A stretch of DNA of 64,000 nt, from positions 1,612,001 through 1,676,000 of the forward strand of contig OY969103.1 in assembly GCA_963697915.1 (NCBI GenBank). The letters run 5' to 3'. Position 1 is the first letter of the stretch, and the number at the start of each line of letters is the position of its first letter. This stretch comes from VRUE01 sp963697915. GTDB lineage: Bacteria > Actinomycetota > Thermoleophilia > Solirubrobacterales > 70-9. Below are positions 1 to 7,466 of this stretch, piece after piece. A program made the translations under genes and the position numbers. Under the pieces are notes generated by a model. It worked only from the letters and a program-made list of their open reading frames with translations. It ran no database searches and had not been told where the DNA came from.

Positions 1-133
1 CAAGCCCGGCAAGGTGATGTTCGAGCTGGCCGGCGTGCCCGAGGACCTCGCCCGTGAGGCGCTGCGCCTAGCCGGGCACAAGCTCCCGGTGAAGACCAAA
101 TTCGTCATGCGCGAGGGGGCCGAGTCGCGATGA
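1..133 (+). CDS. rplP: 50S ribosomal protein L16, C-terminal end (partial)
   Basis: Only the last 43 residues are present, read from base 2 to a TGA at 131-133; the rest lies outside the window. The visible part has the conserved L16 ending FELAGVPEDLAREALRLAGHK followed by LPVKTKFV. L16 binds 23S rRNA near the A site of the large subunit. The stop overlaps the ATG of rpmC by four bases (ATGA), the usual L16-L29-S17 coupling. Identity is secure from sequence and from gene order. Confidence 0.95.
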   Translation, partial: KPGKVMFELAGVPEDLAREALRLAGHKLPVKTKFVMREGAESR

Positions 134-342
134 AATCCGCCGAGGCCCACGACATGAAAGACCACGAGCTGGTGTCGAAACTGATCGACGCGAAACAGGA
201 GGCGTTCAACCTGCGCTTCCGCCACGCGACCGGCGAGCTGGAGAACACTTCCCGCCTGGGTCAGGCAAAGCGCGACATCGCGCGGCTGCTGACCGTGGCC
301 AAGGAGCGCGGGATCGACGTCGAGCGAGAGCTGAGGAAATGA
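130..342 (+). CDS. rpmC: 50S ribosomal protein L29
   Basis: This 70-residue protein has the L29 pattern of two helices: an N-terminal segment with LVSKLIDAKQEAFNLRFRHA and a second with LGQAKRDIARLLTVAKERG. L29 lies at the polypeptide exit tunnel, where trigger factor docks. The length is close to the family norm of 60-75 residues. It starts at an ATG within the rplP stop and ends in an ATGA overlap with rpsQ, so it is translationally coupled on both sides. Confidence 0.96.
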   Translation: MKSAEAHDMKDHELVSKLIDAKQEAFNLRFRHATGELENTSRLGQAKRDIARLLTVAKERGIDVERELRK

Positions 343-1013
343 GCGAGGACGAGAAGAAAGACGCAGTGGAAGAGACGCCTCAGGACGAGAGCGTCCCGGC
401 TGCGGGTCCTGTCGCCGAGGATGACTCTCCGGCGAACACCCCGGAGAGCTCACCCCCGACGCCACCCGCAGACGAGGCGGGCGAGTCCAGCGATGACTCC
501 CCGGCCGCGGAGGCGGACTCCTCGTCCGGCGGGAAGGAAGCCGCTGAGCCCGATCCCGAGGACGACCTTCCCTGGAAGGAGAAGCGACGGCTGGAGAAGT
601 CCCGCCGTCCGCACAAGGCCGGTCCGCAGCAGACCCCCGAGGAGCGCGAGGCCGCTCGGGTCTCCGCTCGCAAGGCGAAGGCCGCCGGCCGGCGCAAGGA
701 GCGCGCCGCGGCCAAGGCCGAGAAGAACGGCGCCGGGACCGGGACGCCGCCGGCCGAGCCGGTCGCGAACGCGGCCAAGGTCCGGCAGGGAATCGTCGTC
801 TCCGACAAAGCTGAGAAATCGATCACGGTGCGGATCGACATCGTCCGCCGCCACCCGACCTACGAGAAGGTCGTGCGCAGCAGCCGCACGCTGCACGCCC
901 ACGACGAGAGCAACGAGGCCGGTGAGGGCGACGTGGTCAGGGTGGTCGAGACGCGGCCGCTCTCGAAGACCAAGCGCTGGCGCTTGGTCGAGGTGCTGGA
1001 GAAGGCCAAGTAG
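339..1013 (+). CDS. rpsQ: 30S ribosomal protein S17 with a ~145-residue N-terminal extension
   Basis: The last ~78 residues are a normal S17 (VRQGIVVSDKAEKSITVRID, then RRHPTYEKVV and LSKTKRWRLVEVLEK), an OB-fold protein that binds 16S rRNA early in 30S assembly. The family is usually 80-110 residues; this one is 224. The extra N-terminus has an acidic, Pro/Ser/Ala-rich half (about residues 1-80) and a Lys/Arg/Ala-rich half (about 85-145), both low complexity and probably disordered. The long start is favoured because its ATG overlaps the rpmC stop (ATGA) and I found no ATG or GTG in frame between it and the S17 fold. Bases 402-469 carry a palindromic repeat shared with rpsE. The extension's function is unknown. 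Confidence 0.92.
   Translation: MSEDEKKDAVEETPQDESVPAAGPVAEDDSPANTPESSPPTPPADEAGESSDDSPAAEADSSSGGKEAAEPDPEDDLPWKEKRRLEKSRRPHKAGPQQTPEEREAARVSARKAKAAGRRKERAAAKAEKNGAGTGTPPAEPVANAAKVRQGIVVSDKAEKSITVRIDIVRRHPTYEKVVRSSRTLHAHDESNEAGEGDVVRVVETRPLSKTKRWRLVEVLEKAK
402..469 (+). repeat. 68-bp palindromic coding repeat, copy A (inside rpsQ)
   Basis: By eye this stretch matches 4658-4725 inside rpsE at 66 of 68 bases, in the same reading frame. Both copies encode DDSPANTPESSPP with flanking Gly-Pro-Val-Ala and Pro-Pro-Ala. The centre is an inverted repeat: CTCTCCGG at 425-432, an 8-nt spacer, CCGGAGAG at 441-448, with weaker pairing outside. It lies in the disordered extension, not in the S17 fold. Confidence 0.85.
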
Positions 1014-1026
1014 GGGAGCACGAACG

Positions 1027-1398
1027 ATGATCCAGCAAGAGTCGAGACTGAAGGTCGCCGATAACTCGGGCGCCCGCGAGATCCTCTGCATCCGGGTCAA
1101 GGGCGGCTCGCACCGCCGCTACGCCGGTGTCGGCGACGTGATCACCGCCACCGTCAAACAGGCGAGCCCGCAGGGCAGCGTCCGCAAGGGCGAGGTCGTG
1201 CAGGCGGTCGTCGTGCGAACACGGAAGCAGCTCGGCCGCGCCGACGGCACCTACATCTCCTTCGACGAGAACGCCGCGGTGCTGATCGACCCGGCGAGCA
1301 ACAACCCGCGCGGCACCCGCATCTTCGGTCCGGTGGCGCGCGAGCTGCGCGAGCGCAACTTCATGAAAATCGTCTCGCTCGCCCCGGAGGTCCTCTGA
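1027..1398 (+). CDS. rplN: 50S ribosomal protein L14
   Basis: The 123-residue product starts MIQQESRLKVADNSGARE and contains the L14 signature around GVGDVITATVKQA, with NPRGTRIFGPVARELR near the C-terminus. L14 sits at the subunit interface and contacts L19 and 16S rRNA in bridge B8. Length and sequence are typical. The start follows a short spacer after rpsQ, and the TGA at 1396-1398 shares one base with the rplX start, consistent with coupling. Confidence 0.97.
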   Translation: MIQQESRLKVADNSGAREILCIRVKGGSHRRYAGVGDVITATVKQASPQGSVRKGEVVQAVVVRTRKQLGRADGTYISFDENAAVLIDPASNNPRGTRIFGPVARELRERNFMKIVSLAPEVL

Positions 1399-1730
1399 TG
1401 GGGAAGGCGATGCGGGTCAGGGCCGAAGACATGGTCAAGGTGATCGGCGGCAAGGACGCCGGCAAGACGGGGCGCGTCTCGCGCACCGAGCCGAAGCGCG
1501 GCTTCGTCTACGTCGAGGGCCTCAACATGGTCAAGCGCCACGAGCGCCCGCGCCCGGTCGAAGGCGGCAAAGGCCAGGTCGGCGGCATCGTCGAGAAGGA
1601 GGGGCCGATCCACGTCTCCAACGTGATGCTGCTCGACCCCAAAGACGACAAGCCCACCCGGGTCGGGATGCGCACCGGCAAAGGCGGCAAGCGCGAGCGC
1701 TACTCGAAGCGCAGTGGAGGTGCGATCTGA
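1398..1730 (+). CDS. rplX: 50S ribosomal protein L24
   Basis: The product is 110 residues with the KOW motif near its N-terminus (VKVIGGKDAGKTGRVSRTEP), then VYVEGLNMVKRHERP and the C-terminal GGIVEKEGPIHVSNVMLLDP. L24 is an assembly-initiating 23S rRNA-binding protein near the tunnel exit. The ATG overlaps the rplN stop by one base, and the TGA at 1728-1730 overlaps the rplE start by one base. Confidence 0.97.
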   Translation: MGKAMRVRAEDMVKVIGGKDAGKTGRVSRTEPKRGFVYVEGLNMVKRHERPRPVEGGKGQVGGIVEKEGPIHVSNVMLLDPKDDKPTRVGMRTGKGGKRERYSKRSGGAI

Positions 1731-2551
1731 TGGAGGCCGCAAGCGCCACCCAGTCACAGGTCGCCCCGCCGCCCCGCCTGCGCGAGCGCTACGAGCAGGA
1801 CGTCGTGCCGGCGCTGACCCAGAAGTTCGGCTACTCGACCCCGATGCAGGTTCCGCGCCTGCAGAAGATCGTCCTCAACATGGGCGTCGGCGAGGCCAAG
1901 CAGAACGCCAAGATGCTCGAGGCCGCGCAGGAGCAGCTGGCGCTGATCGCCGGCCAGCAGCCGAGCGTGCGCCGGGCGCGCAAGTCGATCGCCTCCTTCA
2001 AGGTGCGCGAGGGGATGCCGGTCGGCCTCTCCGTCACCCTGCGCCGCGCCCGCATGTGGGAGTTCCTCGACCGCCTGACCTCGATCGCCGTGCCCCGCAT
2101 CCGCGACTTCCGCGGGCTCAACCCGCGCTCCTTCGACGGCCGCGGCAACTACTCGATGGGCGTCAAGGAGCAGCTGATCTTCCCGGAAATCGATTACGAC
2201 TCGGTCGACGAGGTGCGCGGCCTCGACGTCACGATCGCGACCTCGGCCCAGACCGACGTCGAAGCCTTCGAGCTGCTGCTCGGGCTGGGCATGCCCTTCG
2301 CCAAAGAGGGCCGGCCCGGTGGCGCTGACGCCGCGGCAGAACAGGAGGCCGAGGAGGAGCGGCGCAAGGAGGAGGCCCGCCAGCGGGCGGAGGCCGAGCA
2401 GGCCGCGCTCGAGCAGTTGAAAGAGGAGAACCCAGACGCTTACGCGACGCCCGAGCCGGAAGCCGGTGACGAGGGCGAGGGCGAGGGCGAGGCGGCGGAG
2501 GGTGACGAGGCCGAGGGCTCGGCCGGTGAGGAGGATTCAGACGATGGCTAA
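1730..2551 (+). CDS. rplE: 50S ribosomal protein L5 with an acidic C-terminal extension
   Basis: Residues ~20-200 are a standard L5 (RYEQDVVPALTQKFGYSTPM, QVPRLQKIVLNMGVGEAKQN, FRGLNPRSFDGRGNYSMGV), which binds 5S rRNA and forms bridge B1b. L5 is normally ~180 residues; here it is 273. The tail starts near residue 202 and is first Ala/Glu/Arg-rich and probably helical (EEERRKEEARQRAEAEQAAL), then very acidic and Gly-rich to the end. The tail is real coding sequence in that its stop TAA overlaps the rpsN start by eight bases. It is the second of three proteins in this operon with a long charged extension. Confidence 0.95.
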   Translation: MEAASATQSQVAPPPRLRERYEQDVVPALTQKFGYSTPMQVPRLQKIVLNMGVGEAKQNAKMLEAAQEQLALIAGQQPSVRRARKSIASFKVREGMPVGLSVTLRRARMWEFLDRLTSIAVPRIRDFRGLNPRSFDGRGNYSMGVKEQLIFPEIDYDSVDEVRGLDVTIATSAQTDVEAFELLLGLGMPFAKEGRPGGADAAAEQEAEEERRKEEARQRAEAEQAALEQLKEENPDAYATPEPEAGDEGEGEGEAAEGDEAEGSAGEEDSDDG

Positions 2552-2729
2552 GACTTCGCTGAAGGTGAAGCAGGGCCGCAAGGCCAAGTTCAAGTCCCGC
2601 GAGTACAACCGCTGCCGCCGTTGTGGCCGGCCGCGCGGCTATTACCGCAAGTTCGGCCTCTGCCGGATCTGTCTGCGCGAGGCGGCCCACGAGGGCTACG
2701 TCCCCGGGATGACCAAGTCGAGTTGGTAG
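2544..2729 (+). CDS. rpsN: 30S ribosomal protein S14, zinc-binding type Z
   Basis: The 61-residue product has the two CxxC pairs of the zinc form of S14 (NRCRRCGRPRG and FGLCRICLRE), ending in PGMTKSSW. S14 binds the 3' major domain of 16S rRNA in the 30S head. The ~61-residue length is that of the C+ form; the zinc-free paralogue is ~89-101 residues. The ATG lies inside the end of rplE, an eight-base overlap, so translation is probably coupled to the long L5 tail. Confidence 0.97.
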   Translation: MAKTSLKVKQGRKAKFKSREYNRCRRCGRPRGYYRKFGLCRICLREAAHEGYVPGMTKSSW

Positions 2730-2751
2730 CGAGAACAGGACTGAAGAGACG

Positions 2752-3147
2752 ATGCTGAACGACCCGATAGCCGATTACCTGACGCGAATCCGCAACGCGC
2801 TCGGCTCCGGCCACGACGATGTCGACATCCCCGCCTCGCGGCTGAAGGAGGAGATGTCCCGCATCCTCAAGGAGCAGGGCTACATCACCAGCTTCCGGCG
2901 CAAGCCGGCGAAGGTCGGCGAGGCGATCGAGATCCGGCTCAAGTACACCGAGGATCGCCGGCCGGTGATCCTCGGGCTGGAGCGGATCTCGCGTCCGGGC
3001 CGCCGTCGCTACGTCGACCACACCGAAGTGCCGCGCGTGCACGGCGGTACCGGCACGGCGATCGTCAGCACCTCGGTCGGCGTGATGACCGGGCACGAAG
3101 CGAAGGCAAAGGGTGTCGGTGGCGAGGTAGTCGCCTACGTTTGGTAG
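2752..3147 (+). CDS. rpsH: 30S ribosomal protein S8
   Basis: The product has 131 residues, typical for S8. It starts MLNDPIADYLTRIRNALGSG, the conserved N-terminal motif, and ends with STSVGVMTGHEAKAKGVGGE and VVAYVW, the conserved C-terminal loop and strand. S8 binds the central domain of 16S rRNA; in E. coli it also represses its own operon, which I cannot assess here. It lies 22 bases after rpsN and 4 bases before rplF. Confidence 0.97.
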   Translation: MLNDPIADYLTRIRNALGSGHDDVDIPASRLKEEMSRILKEQGYITSFRRKPAKVGEAIEIRLKYTEDRRPVILGLERISRPGRRRYVDHTEVPRVHGGTGTAIVSTSVGVMTGHEAKAKGVGGEVVAYVW

Positions 3148-3151
3148 CCAG

Positions 3152-3685
3152 ATGAGCCGAATTGGAAGAAAGCCGATCGCAGTTCCCGAGTCCGTCACGG
3201 TCGAGGTCGCCCCTGGGCAGGTTGCCGTCAAGGGACCGAAGGGGGAGCTGACCCAGGCCCTCTCGCCCGACATGACGGTCGAGCAGGCCGACGGCACGGT
3301 GACGATCAGCCGTCCCACCGACCGCGGTGAGCACCGCGCCCTGCACGGGCTGACCCGAAGCCTGATCGCCAACATGGTCGAGGGCGTCACCGACGGCTTC
3401 GAGAAGCGGCTGGAGATCCAGGGCGTCGGTTACCGCGCCGCGCTCAAAGGCAAGAGCCTGGAGATGGCGCTCGGCTACTCGCATCCGGTCTCGATCGAGC
3501 CCCCGGAGGGGATCGAGTTCGAGGTGCCGCAGCCGACCGAGGTGATCGTGCGCGGCATCGACAAACAGCTGGTCGGCCAGGTCGCCGCCGACATCCGCAA
3601 GCGGCGCCCGCCCGAGCCCTACAAGGGCAAGGGGATCCGTTACCGCGACGAGCACGTGATGAGAAAGGTGGGCAAGCGCGCATGA
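3152..3685 (+). CDS. rplF: 50S ribosomal protein L6
   Basis: The product is 177 residues with the duplicated L6 fold: SRIGRKPIAVPESVTVEV and VKGPKGELTQAL in the first half, GVGYRAALKGKSLEMALGYS and the C-terminal motif RKRRPPEPYKGKGIRYRDE in the second. L6 sits near the factor-binding site of the 50S subunit. Length and motifs are typical. The TGA overlaps the ATG of rplR by four bases. Confidence 0.97.
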   Translation: MSRIGRKPIAVPESVTVEVAPGQVAVKGPKGELTQALSPDMTVEQADGTVTISRPTDRGEHRALHGLTRSLIANMVEGVTDGFEKRLEIQGVGYRAALKGKSLEMALGYSHPVSIEPPEGIEFEVPQPTEVIVRGIDKQLVGQVAADIRKRRPPEPYKGKGIRYRDEHVMRKVGKRA

Positions 3686-4035
3686 CCGTCCTCACCAAGC
3701 GCCAGCGGCGCCTGCGTCGGCGCCGCCGCGTCCGCGCCCGGGTCGTCGGCAGCGCCGCGCGTCCGCGGCTCTCCGTCTACCGCTCCAACCGCGGCATCTT
3801 CGCCCAGCTCGTCGACGATGGCGCCGGCCACACCCTGGCCGCCGTCAACTGGATCGAGCCGGAGCTGCGCAAGCTCTCCGCCAGCGCCCAGGCGCAGCGG
3901 GCGGGCGAGCTGCTCGCCGAGCGCGCCAAGGCGGCCGGCGTCGAGACCTGCGTCTTCGATCGCGGCGGCTACCAGTTCCACGGCCGGGTCAAGGCCCTGG
4001 CCGAAGGCGCCCGCGAGAAGGGGCTGAAGTTCTGA
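3682..4035 (+). CDS. rplR: 50S ribosomal protein L18
   Basis: The 117-residue product has an Arg-rich N-terminus (KRQRRLRRRRRVRARVVGSA), the PRLSVYRSNRGIFAQLVDD core and the C-terminal FDRGGYQFHGRVKALAEGAR motif of L18. L18 binds 5S rRNA together with L5. Length is normal. Forty bases separate its stop from the rpsE start, one of the wider gaps inside the operon. Confidence 0.96.
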   Translation: MTVLTKRQRRLRRRRRVRARVVGSAARPRLSVYRSNRGIFAQLVDDGAGHTLAAVNWIEPELRKLSASAQAQRAGELLAERAKAAGVETCVFDRGGYQFHGRVKALAEGAREKGLKF

Positions 4036-4075
4036 TGTCCCGCGCATCGTTCAGTCAGCTACCTTGTCCGGTCCG

Positions 4076-4792
4076 ATGAAGGGCATGGACATGACCAACG
4101 TGGAGACGGTGAGCCCGCGCGGGCTCGATCTCCAGGAGCGCGTGATCGAGATCAACCGCGTCGCCAAGGTGGTCAAGGGCGGCCGCCGCTTCTCCTTCAC
4201 CGCGCTGGTCGCCGTCGGCGACGAAGAGGGCGTGGTTGGGATCGGCTACGGCAAGGCCCGCGAGGTCCCGCTGGCGATCCAGAAGGCGGTCGAGAACGCC
4301 CGCAAGAGCTTGATTCGCGTGCCCAAATACGGGCAGACGCTGACCCACAAGATCATCGGCCGCTACGGCGCCGGCCACGTCGTCCTGCGCCCGGCCAGCC
4401 CCGGTACCGGCGTGATCGCCGGCGGCGGCGTGCGCGCCGTGCTCGAGCTCGGCGGCGTGCGCGACGTGCTGACCAAGAGCATCGGCACGCAGAACCCGAT
4501 CAACCTGGTCAAGGCGACGATGGACGGGCTCGTCCGTCTGCGTCGGCCTGAGGAGGTTGCCGAGCTGCGGGGGTTGACCGTGGCTCAGGTGCTTGGGGTG
4601 CAGAAGACCAATGGGGCTGCGGAGACGATTTCCGCTGACGCGCCGGCCGAGCCGCCCGCGGGTCCTGTCGCCGGGGATGACTCTCCGGCGAACACCCCGG
4701 AGAGCTCACCCCCGGCGCCACCCGCGGAGGCCAAGGCTGATGAGGCGGAGGCCCCAGCCGAGGAGGCGAAAGCTGAGGGCGATGCTTCGTGA
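4076..4792 (+). CDS. rpsE: 30S ribosomal protein S5 with a C-terminal low-complexity extension
   Basis: Residues ~10-165 are a normal S5: the dsRNA-binding-like half (LQERVIEINRVAKVVKGGRR, SFTALVAVGDEEGVVGIGYG) and the second half with GAGHVVLRPASPGTGVIAGG. S5 acts in decoding accuracy and mRNA unwinding. The C-terminal ~45-50 residues are an Ala/Pro/Glu-rich, probably disordered tail that includes the repeat at 4658-4725 shared with rpsQ. The ATG at 4076 is preferred; ATGs at 4085 and 4091 and a TTG at 4064 are also in frame. The TGA overlaps the GTG of rpmD. Confidence 0.95.
   Translation: MKGMDMTNVETVSPRGLDLQERVIEINRVAKVVKGGRRFSFTALVAVGDEEGVVGIGYGKAREVPLAIQKAVENARKSLIRVPKYGQTLTHKIIGRYGAGHVVLRPASPGTGVIAGGGVRAVLELGGVRDVLTKSIGTQNPINLVKATMDGLVRLRRPEEVAELRGLTVAQVLGVQKTNGAAETISADAPAEPPAGPVAGDDSPANTPESSPPAPPAEAKADEAEAPAEEAKAEGDAS
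4658..4725 (+). repeat. 68-bp palindromic coding repeat, copy B (inside rpsE)
   Basis: This is the partner of 402-469, with 66 of 68 bases identical by eye and the same reading frame. The stem arms CTCTCCGG and CCGGAGAG are at 4681-4688 and 4697-4704, with the same 8-nt spacer. The copy starts where the conserved S5 fold has ended, so the insert or duplication falls in a tolerant tail. Confidence 0.85.
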
Positions 4793-4962
4793 TCGCGATC
4801 AAGCAGATCAAGTCAGCCAACGGCGCTAATCCCAGCCAGAAAGCGACGCTTTACGCGTTGGGGCTGGGGAAGATCGGGGCTTCTGCTGAGCGCAAGGATT
4901 CGCCGCAGCTGCAGGGTCAGCTGGCGGTCGTCTCGCATCTGATCGAGGTCGATGGTGGCTGA
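4789..4962 (+). CDS. rpmD: 50S ribosomal protein L30
   Basis: The 57-residue product reads from a GTG overlapping the rpsE stop (GTGA) to a TGA at 4960-4962. It has the L30 pattern IAIKQIKSANGANPSQKATL, YALGLGKIG, and a C-terminal LAVVSHLIEVDGG. L30 is a small 23S rRNA-binding protein of ~60 residues. Its position between rpsE and rplO is the canonical one. The last bases overlap the start of rplO by 11 bases. Confidence 0.95.
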   Translation: MIAIKQIKSANGANPSQKATLYALGLGKIGASAERKDSPQLQGQLAVVSHLIEVDGG

Positions 4963-5482
4963 GAAAGAGGCGAAAGCCAAAGAGGACGCGCCGAGTGAGC
5001 GCTCGCAGGAGATCGGGCTGCACAACCTGCGGCCCAAGCCCGGCTCGAAACGGCCGCGCCGCCGCGTCGGTCGCGGCGAGGGCAGCGGCCTCGGCAAGAC
5101 TTCAGGGCGCGGTCAGAAGGGCTACGGCTCGCGTTCGGGCTCGAAGAAGAACGCCGCCCGCGAGGGCGGCCAGAACCCGATCCACATGCGGATGCGAAAG
5201 CTTCGCGGCCCGCACAAAAAGCAGTCGATGCCCTTCGAGAACTTCCGCACCTCGACCCAGCCGGTCAACGTCGGCGACCTCGAGGAGCGCTTCGACGCCG
5301 GCGCCGAGGTGAAGCCGGAGACGCTCAAGGAGAAGGGGCTCGCGAAGCGCTCCGATCCGGTCAAGATCCTCGCCCGCGGTGAGATCTCGAAGAAGCTCGA
5401 GGTCCACGCTCACGCCTTCAGCGCGGCGGCCAAAGAGAAGATCGAGGCTGCCGGCGGTTCCTGTCACACTCTGGAGCCGTAA
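4952..5482 (+). CDS. rplO: 50S ribosomal protein L15
   Basis: The product is 176 residues. After a short charged N-terminal extension (~20 residues), it has the L15 motif LHNLRPKPGSKRPRRRVGRG, the Gly/Lys-rich RNA-binding stretch, and a globular C-terminal domain ending HAFSAAAKEKIEAAGGSCHT. L15 is a late assembly protein of the 50S core. The ATG at 4952 overlaps the end of rpmD; a GTG one codon later is an alternative. The stop TAA at 5480-5482 shares its last base with the secY ATG. Confidence 0.96.
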   Translation: MVAEKEAKAKEDAPSERSQEIGLHNLRPKPGSKRPRRRVGRGEGSGLGKTSGRGQKGYGSRSGSKKNAAREGGQNPIHMRMRKLRGPHKKQSMPFENFRTSTQPVNVGDLEERFDAGAEVKPETLKEKGLAKRSDPVKILARGEISKKLEVHAHAFSAAAKEKIEAAGGSCHTLEP

Positions 5483-6753
5483 TGCTCAGGACTATTGCGA
5501 ACGCTTTCAGCGTCGCCGACATTCGCAAGAAGCTTGCCTTCACGGCGGCGATGCTGCTGCTCTACCGGCTCGGCGCCTACATCCCCGCGCCCGGGGTGGA
5601 TGTCGACGCGGTCAAGGAAATCCAGGACAACTTCTCCAGCGACAGCATCCTCGGCTTCCTCAACCTCTTCTCCGGCGGCGGGCTGGAACGGATGTCGCTG
5701 TTCGCGCTGGGGATCATGCCCTACATCACCGCCTCGATCATCCTGCAGCTGCTCACCGTCGTCGTCCCCTCGCTGGAGAAACTGCAGAAAGAAGGCGAGG
5801 TCGGGCAGCAGAAGATCACCCAGTACACGCGCTACCTGACCGTCGGGCTCGCCTTCGGCCAGTCCTTCGGCTTCGTCTTCCTCTTCCGCTCGCTCGGCGA
5901 CCAGGCGGGCAGCAACGTGCTCGGCACCCTGACCGGCCCCAAGGTGCTGCTGATCGTGATCTGCCTGACCGCCGGCTGCACCCTGCTGATGTGGCTGGGC
6001 GAGCTGATCACCCAGCGCGGCGTCGGCAACGGCATCTCGCTGATGATCTTCGCCTCGATCGTCGCCGGCCTGCCCAACGGGATCACCGCCTGGTGGACCA
6101 ACCCCGACCAGGTCTTCGTCGTGATGATGCCCTTCGTCGCGCTCGCCGTGATCGTCGCGATCGTCTTCGTCCAGGAGGGCCAACGCCGCATCCCGGTCCA
6201 GTACGCGAAACGCGTCGTCGGCCGCAAAATGACCTCCGGAGGCTCGACCTACCTGCCGCTGCGGGTCAACATGGCCGGCGTCATCCCGGTCATCTTCGCC
6301 GCCTCGATCATGGCCTTCCCGCCGACCATCGGCCAGCTGCTCAACACCCCCGCGGCGCTCGACTTCGCCGCCTTCTTCGGGCCCAACACCTGGGCCTACG
6401 TGGCGGGCGAGGTCTTCTTCATCATCATCTTCACCTACTTCTACACGGCGGTCACCTTCAACCCGGTGGACCAGGCCGACAACCTGAAGAAATACGGCGG
6501 CTTCATCCCCGGCGTGCGTCCCGGCCGGCCGACGGCCGAATACCTCGACCGGATCCTCTCCCGCCTGACCTTCCCCGGCGCCCTCTACCTGGGCGCGGTG
6601 GCGGCGCTGCCGACGATCTTGATCAGCCAGACCTCGGCCAACTTCTTCTTCGGCGGTACCTCGATCCTGATCGTGGTCGGCGTCGCGCTGGACACCGTCA
6701 AGCAGCTCGAGGCCCAGCTGATGATGAGAAACTACGAGGGCTTCCTGAAATAG
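5482..6753 (+). CDS. secY: Protein translocase subunit SecY
   Basis: The 423-residue protein has the ten-helix SecY pattern, starting with MLRTIANAFSVADIRKKLAF and then RLGAYIPAPGVD, the first cytoplasmic segment and helix. The plug-region GGGLERMSLFALGIMPYIT, LMWLGELITQRGVGNGISLM and RVVGRKMTSGGSTYLPLRVN, all conserved in SecY, are present. With SecE and SecG, encoded elsewhere, it forms the membrane channel for protein export. Placement between rplO and adk is the usual spc-operon order. Confidence 0.97.
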   Translation: MLRTIANAFSVADIRKKLAFTAAMLLLYRLGAYIPAPGVDVDAVKEIQDNFSSDSILGFLNLFSGGGLERMSLFALGIMPYITASIILQLLTVVVPSLEKLQKEGEVGQQKITQYTRYLTVGLAFGQSFGFVFLFRSLGDQAGSNVLGTLTGPKVLLIVICLTAGCTLLMWLGELITQRGVGNGISLMIFASIVAGLPNGITAWWTNPDQVFVVMMPFVALAVIVAIVFVQEGQRRIPVQYAKRVVGRKMTSGGSTYLPLRVNMAGVIPVIFAASIMAFPPTIGQLLNTPAALDFAAFFGPNTWAYVAGEVFFIIIFTYFYTAVTFNPVDQADNLKKYGGFIPGVRPGRPTAEYLDRILSRLTFPGALYLGAVAALPTILISQTSANFFFGGTSILIVVGVALDTVKQLEAQLMMRNYEGFLK

Positions 6754-6763
6754 GCTCGTTGGC

Positions 6764-7444
6764 ATGGCGCAACTGAATCTGGTGCTGCTCGGCCCGCCCG
6801 GCTCGGGCAAGGGGACGCAGGGCGAGCGGCTGCAGGAAGACCTGCGCCTGCCCTACTACGCGACCGGCGACATCCTGCGCGCCGCGGTGCGCGAGGAGAC
6901 CGAGCTGGGCCGGGCGGCGAAGGAGTACATGGACCGCGGCGACCTGGTCCCCGACGAGGTGATCGTCGGCGCGATCGCCGAGCGGATCGACTCCGCCGAG
7001 GCCGCCGACGGCTTCATCCTCGACGGCTTCCCGCGCACGGTGCCGCAGGCCGAGGCGCTGGCGGCGAAGCTCGAGGAGCTGGGCCGTGGGCTGACAGCGG
7101 TGCTGCTGATCGACGCCCCGGACGAGGAGGTGGTGCGACGCCTCGGCGGTCGCCGCACCTGCGTCGAGAACGGCCACGTCTTCCACGTCGAGTTCAACCC
7201 GCCCGAGAAGGAGGGCGTCTGCGACGTCGACGGCAGCGAGCTGATCGTCCGTGACGACGACAAACCCGAGGTGATCGCCCACCGGCTCGAGACCTACCAC
7301 GAGAAGACCGAGCCCCTGATCGAGTTCTACGACCACCAGAGCCTGCTGCGCCGGATCGACGGTGCCGCCGCACCCGACGCGGTCGCGGATGAGTTGAGCC
7401 GCGCCCTCGCTACGCTGAAGCTGGAAGCCGACGAGGCGATCTAG
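6764..7444 (+). CDS. adk: Adenylate kinase
   Basis: The 226-residue enzyme converts AMP and ATP to two ADP. The P-loop GPPGSGKGT is at residues 7-15, the AMP-binding motif YATGDILR follows, and DGFPRTVPQAE is the NMP-site signature. It is the long-lid form. In Gram-positive enzymes the lid holds zinc through four residues (usually CCCC or CCCD); here only two cysteines remain (TCVEN and GVCDVDG), so zinc may be held by other residues or lost. It lies in the normal place between secY and map. Confidence 0.96.
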   Translation: MAQLNLVLLGPPGSGKGTQGERLQEDLRLPYYATGDILRAAVREETELGRAAKEYMDRGDLVPDEVIVGAIAERIDSAEAADGFILDGFPRTVPQAEALAAKLEELGRGLTAVLLIDAPDEEVVRRLGGRRTCVENGHVFHVEFNPPEKEGVCDVDGSELIVRDDDKPEVIAHRLETYHEKTEPLIEFYDHQSLLRRIDGAAAPDAVADELSRALATLKLEADEAI

Positions 7445-7466
7445 CGGCTAGAGGGACGGCTCGAGC

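Noticed and set aside
339..1013. The S17 extension as a frameshift or an unrelated upstream gene
   Set aside because: It is one continuous frame with start coupling to rpmC, no alternative ATG or GTG before the S17 fold, and composition like the tails of S5 and L5.
4064..4792. TTG start for rpsE at 4064
   Set aside because: Four extra residues with no conservation; the ATG at 4076 and ATGs at 4085 and 4091 are better candidates.
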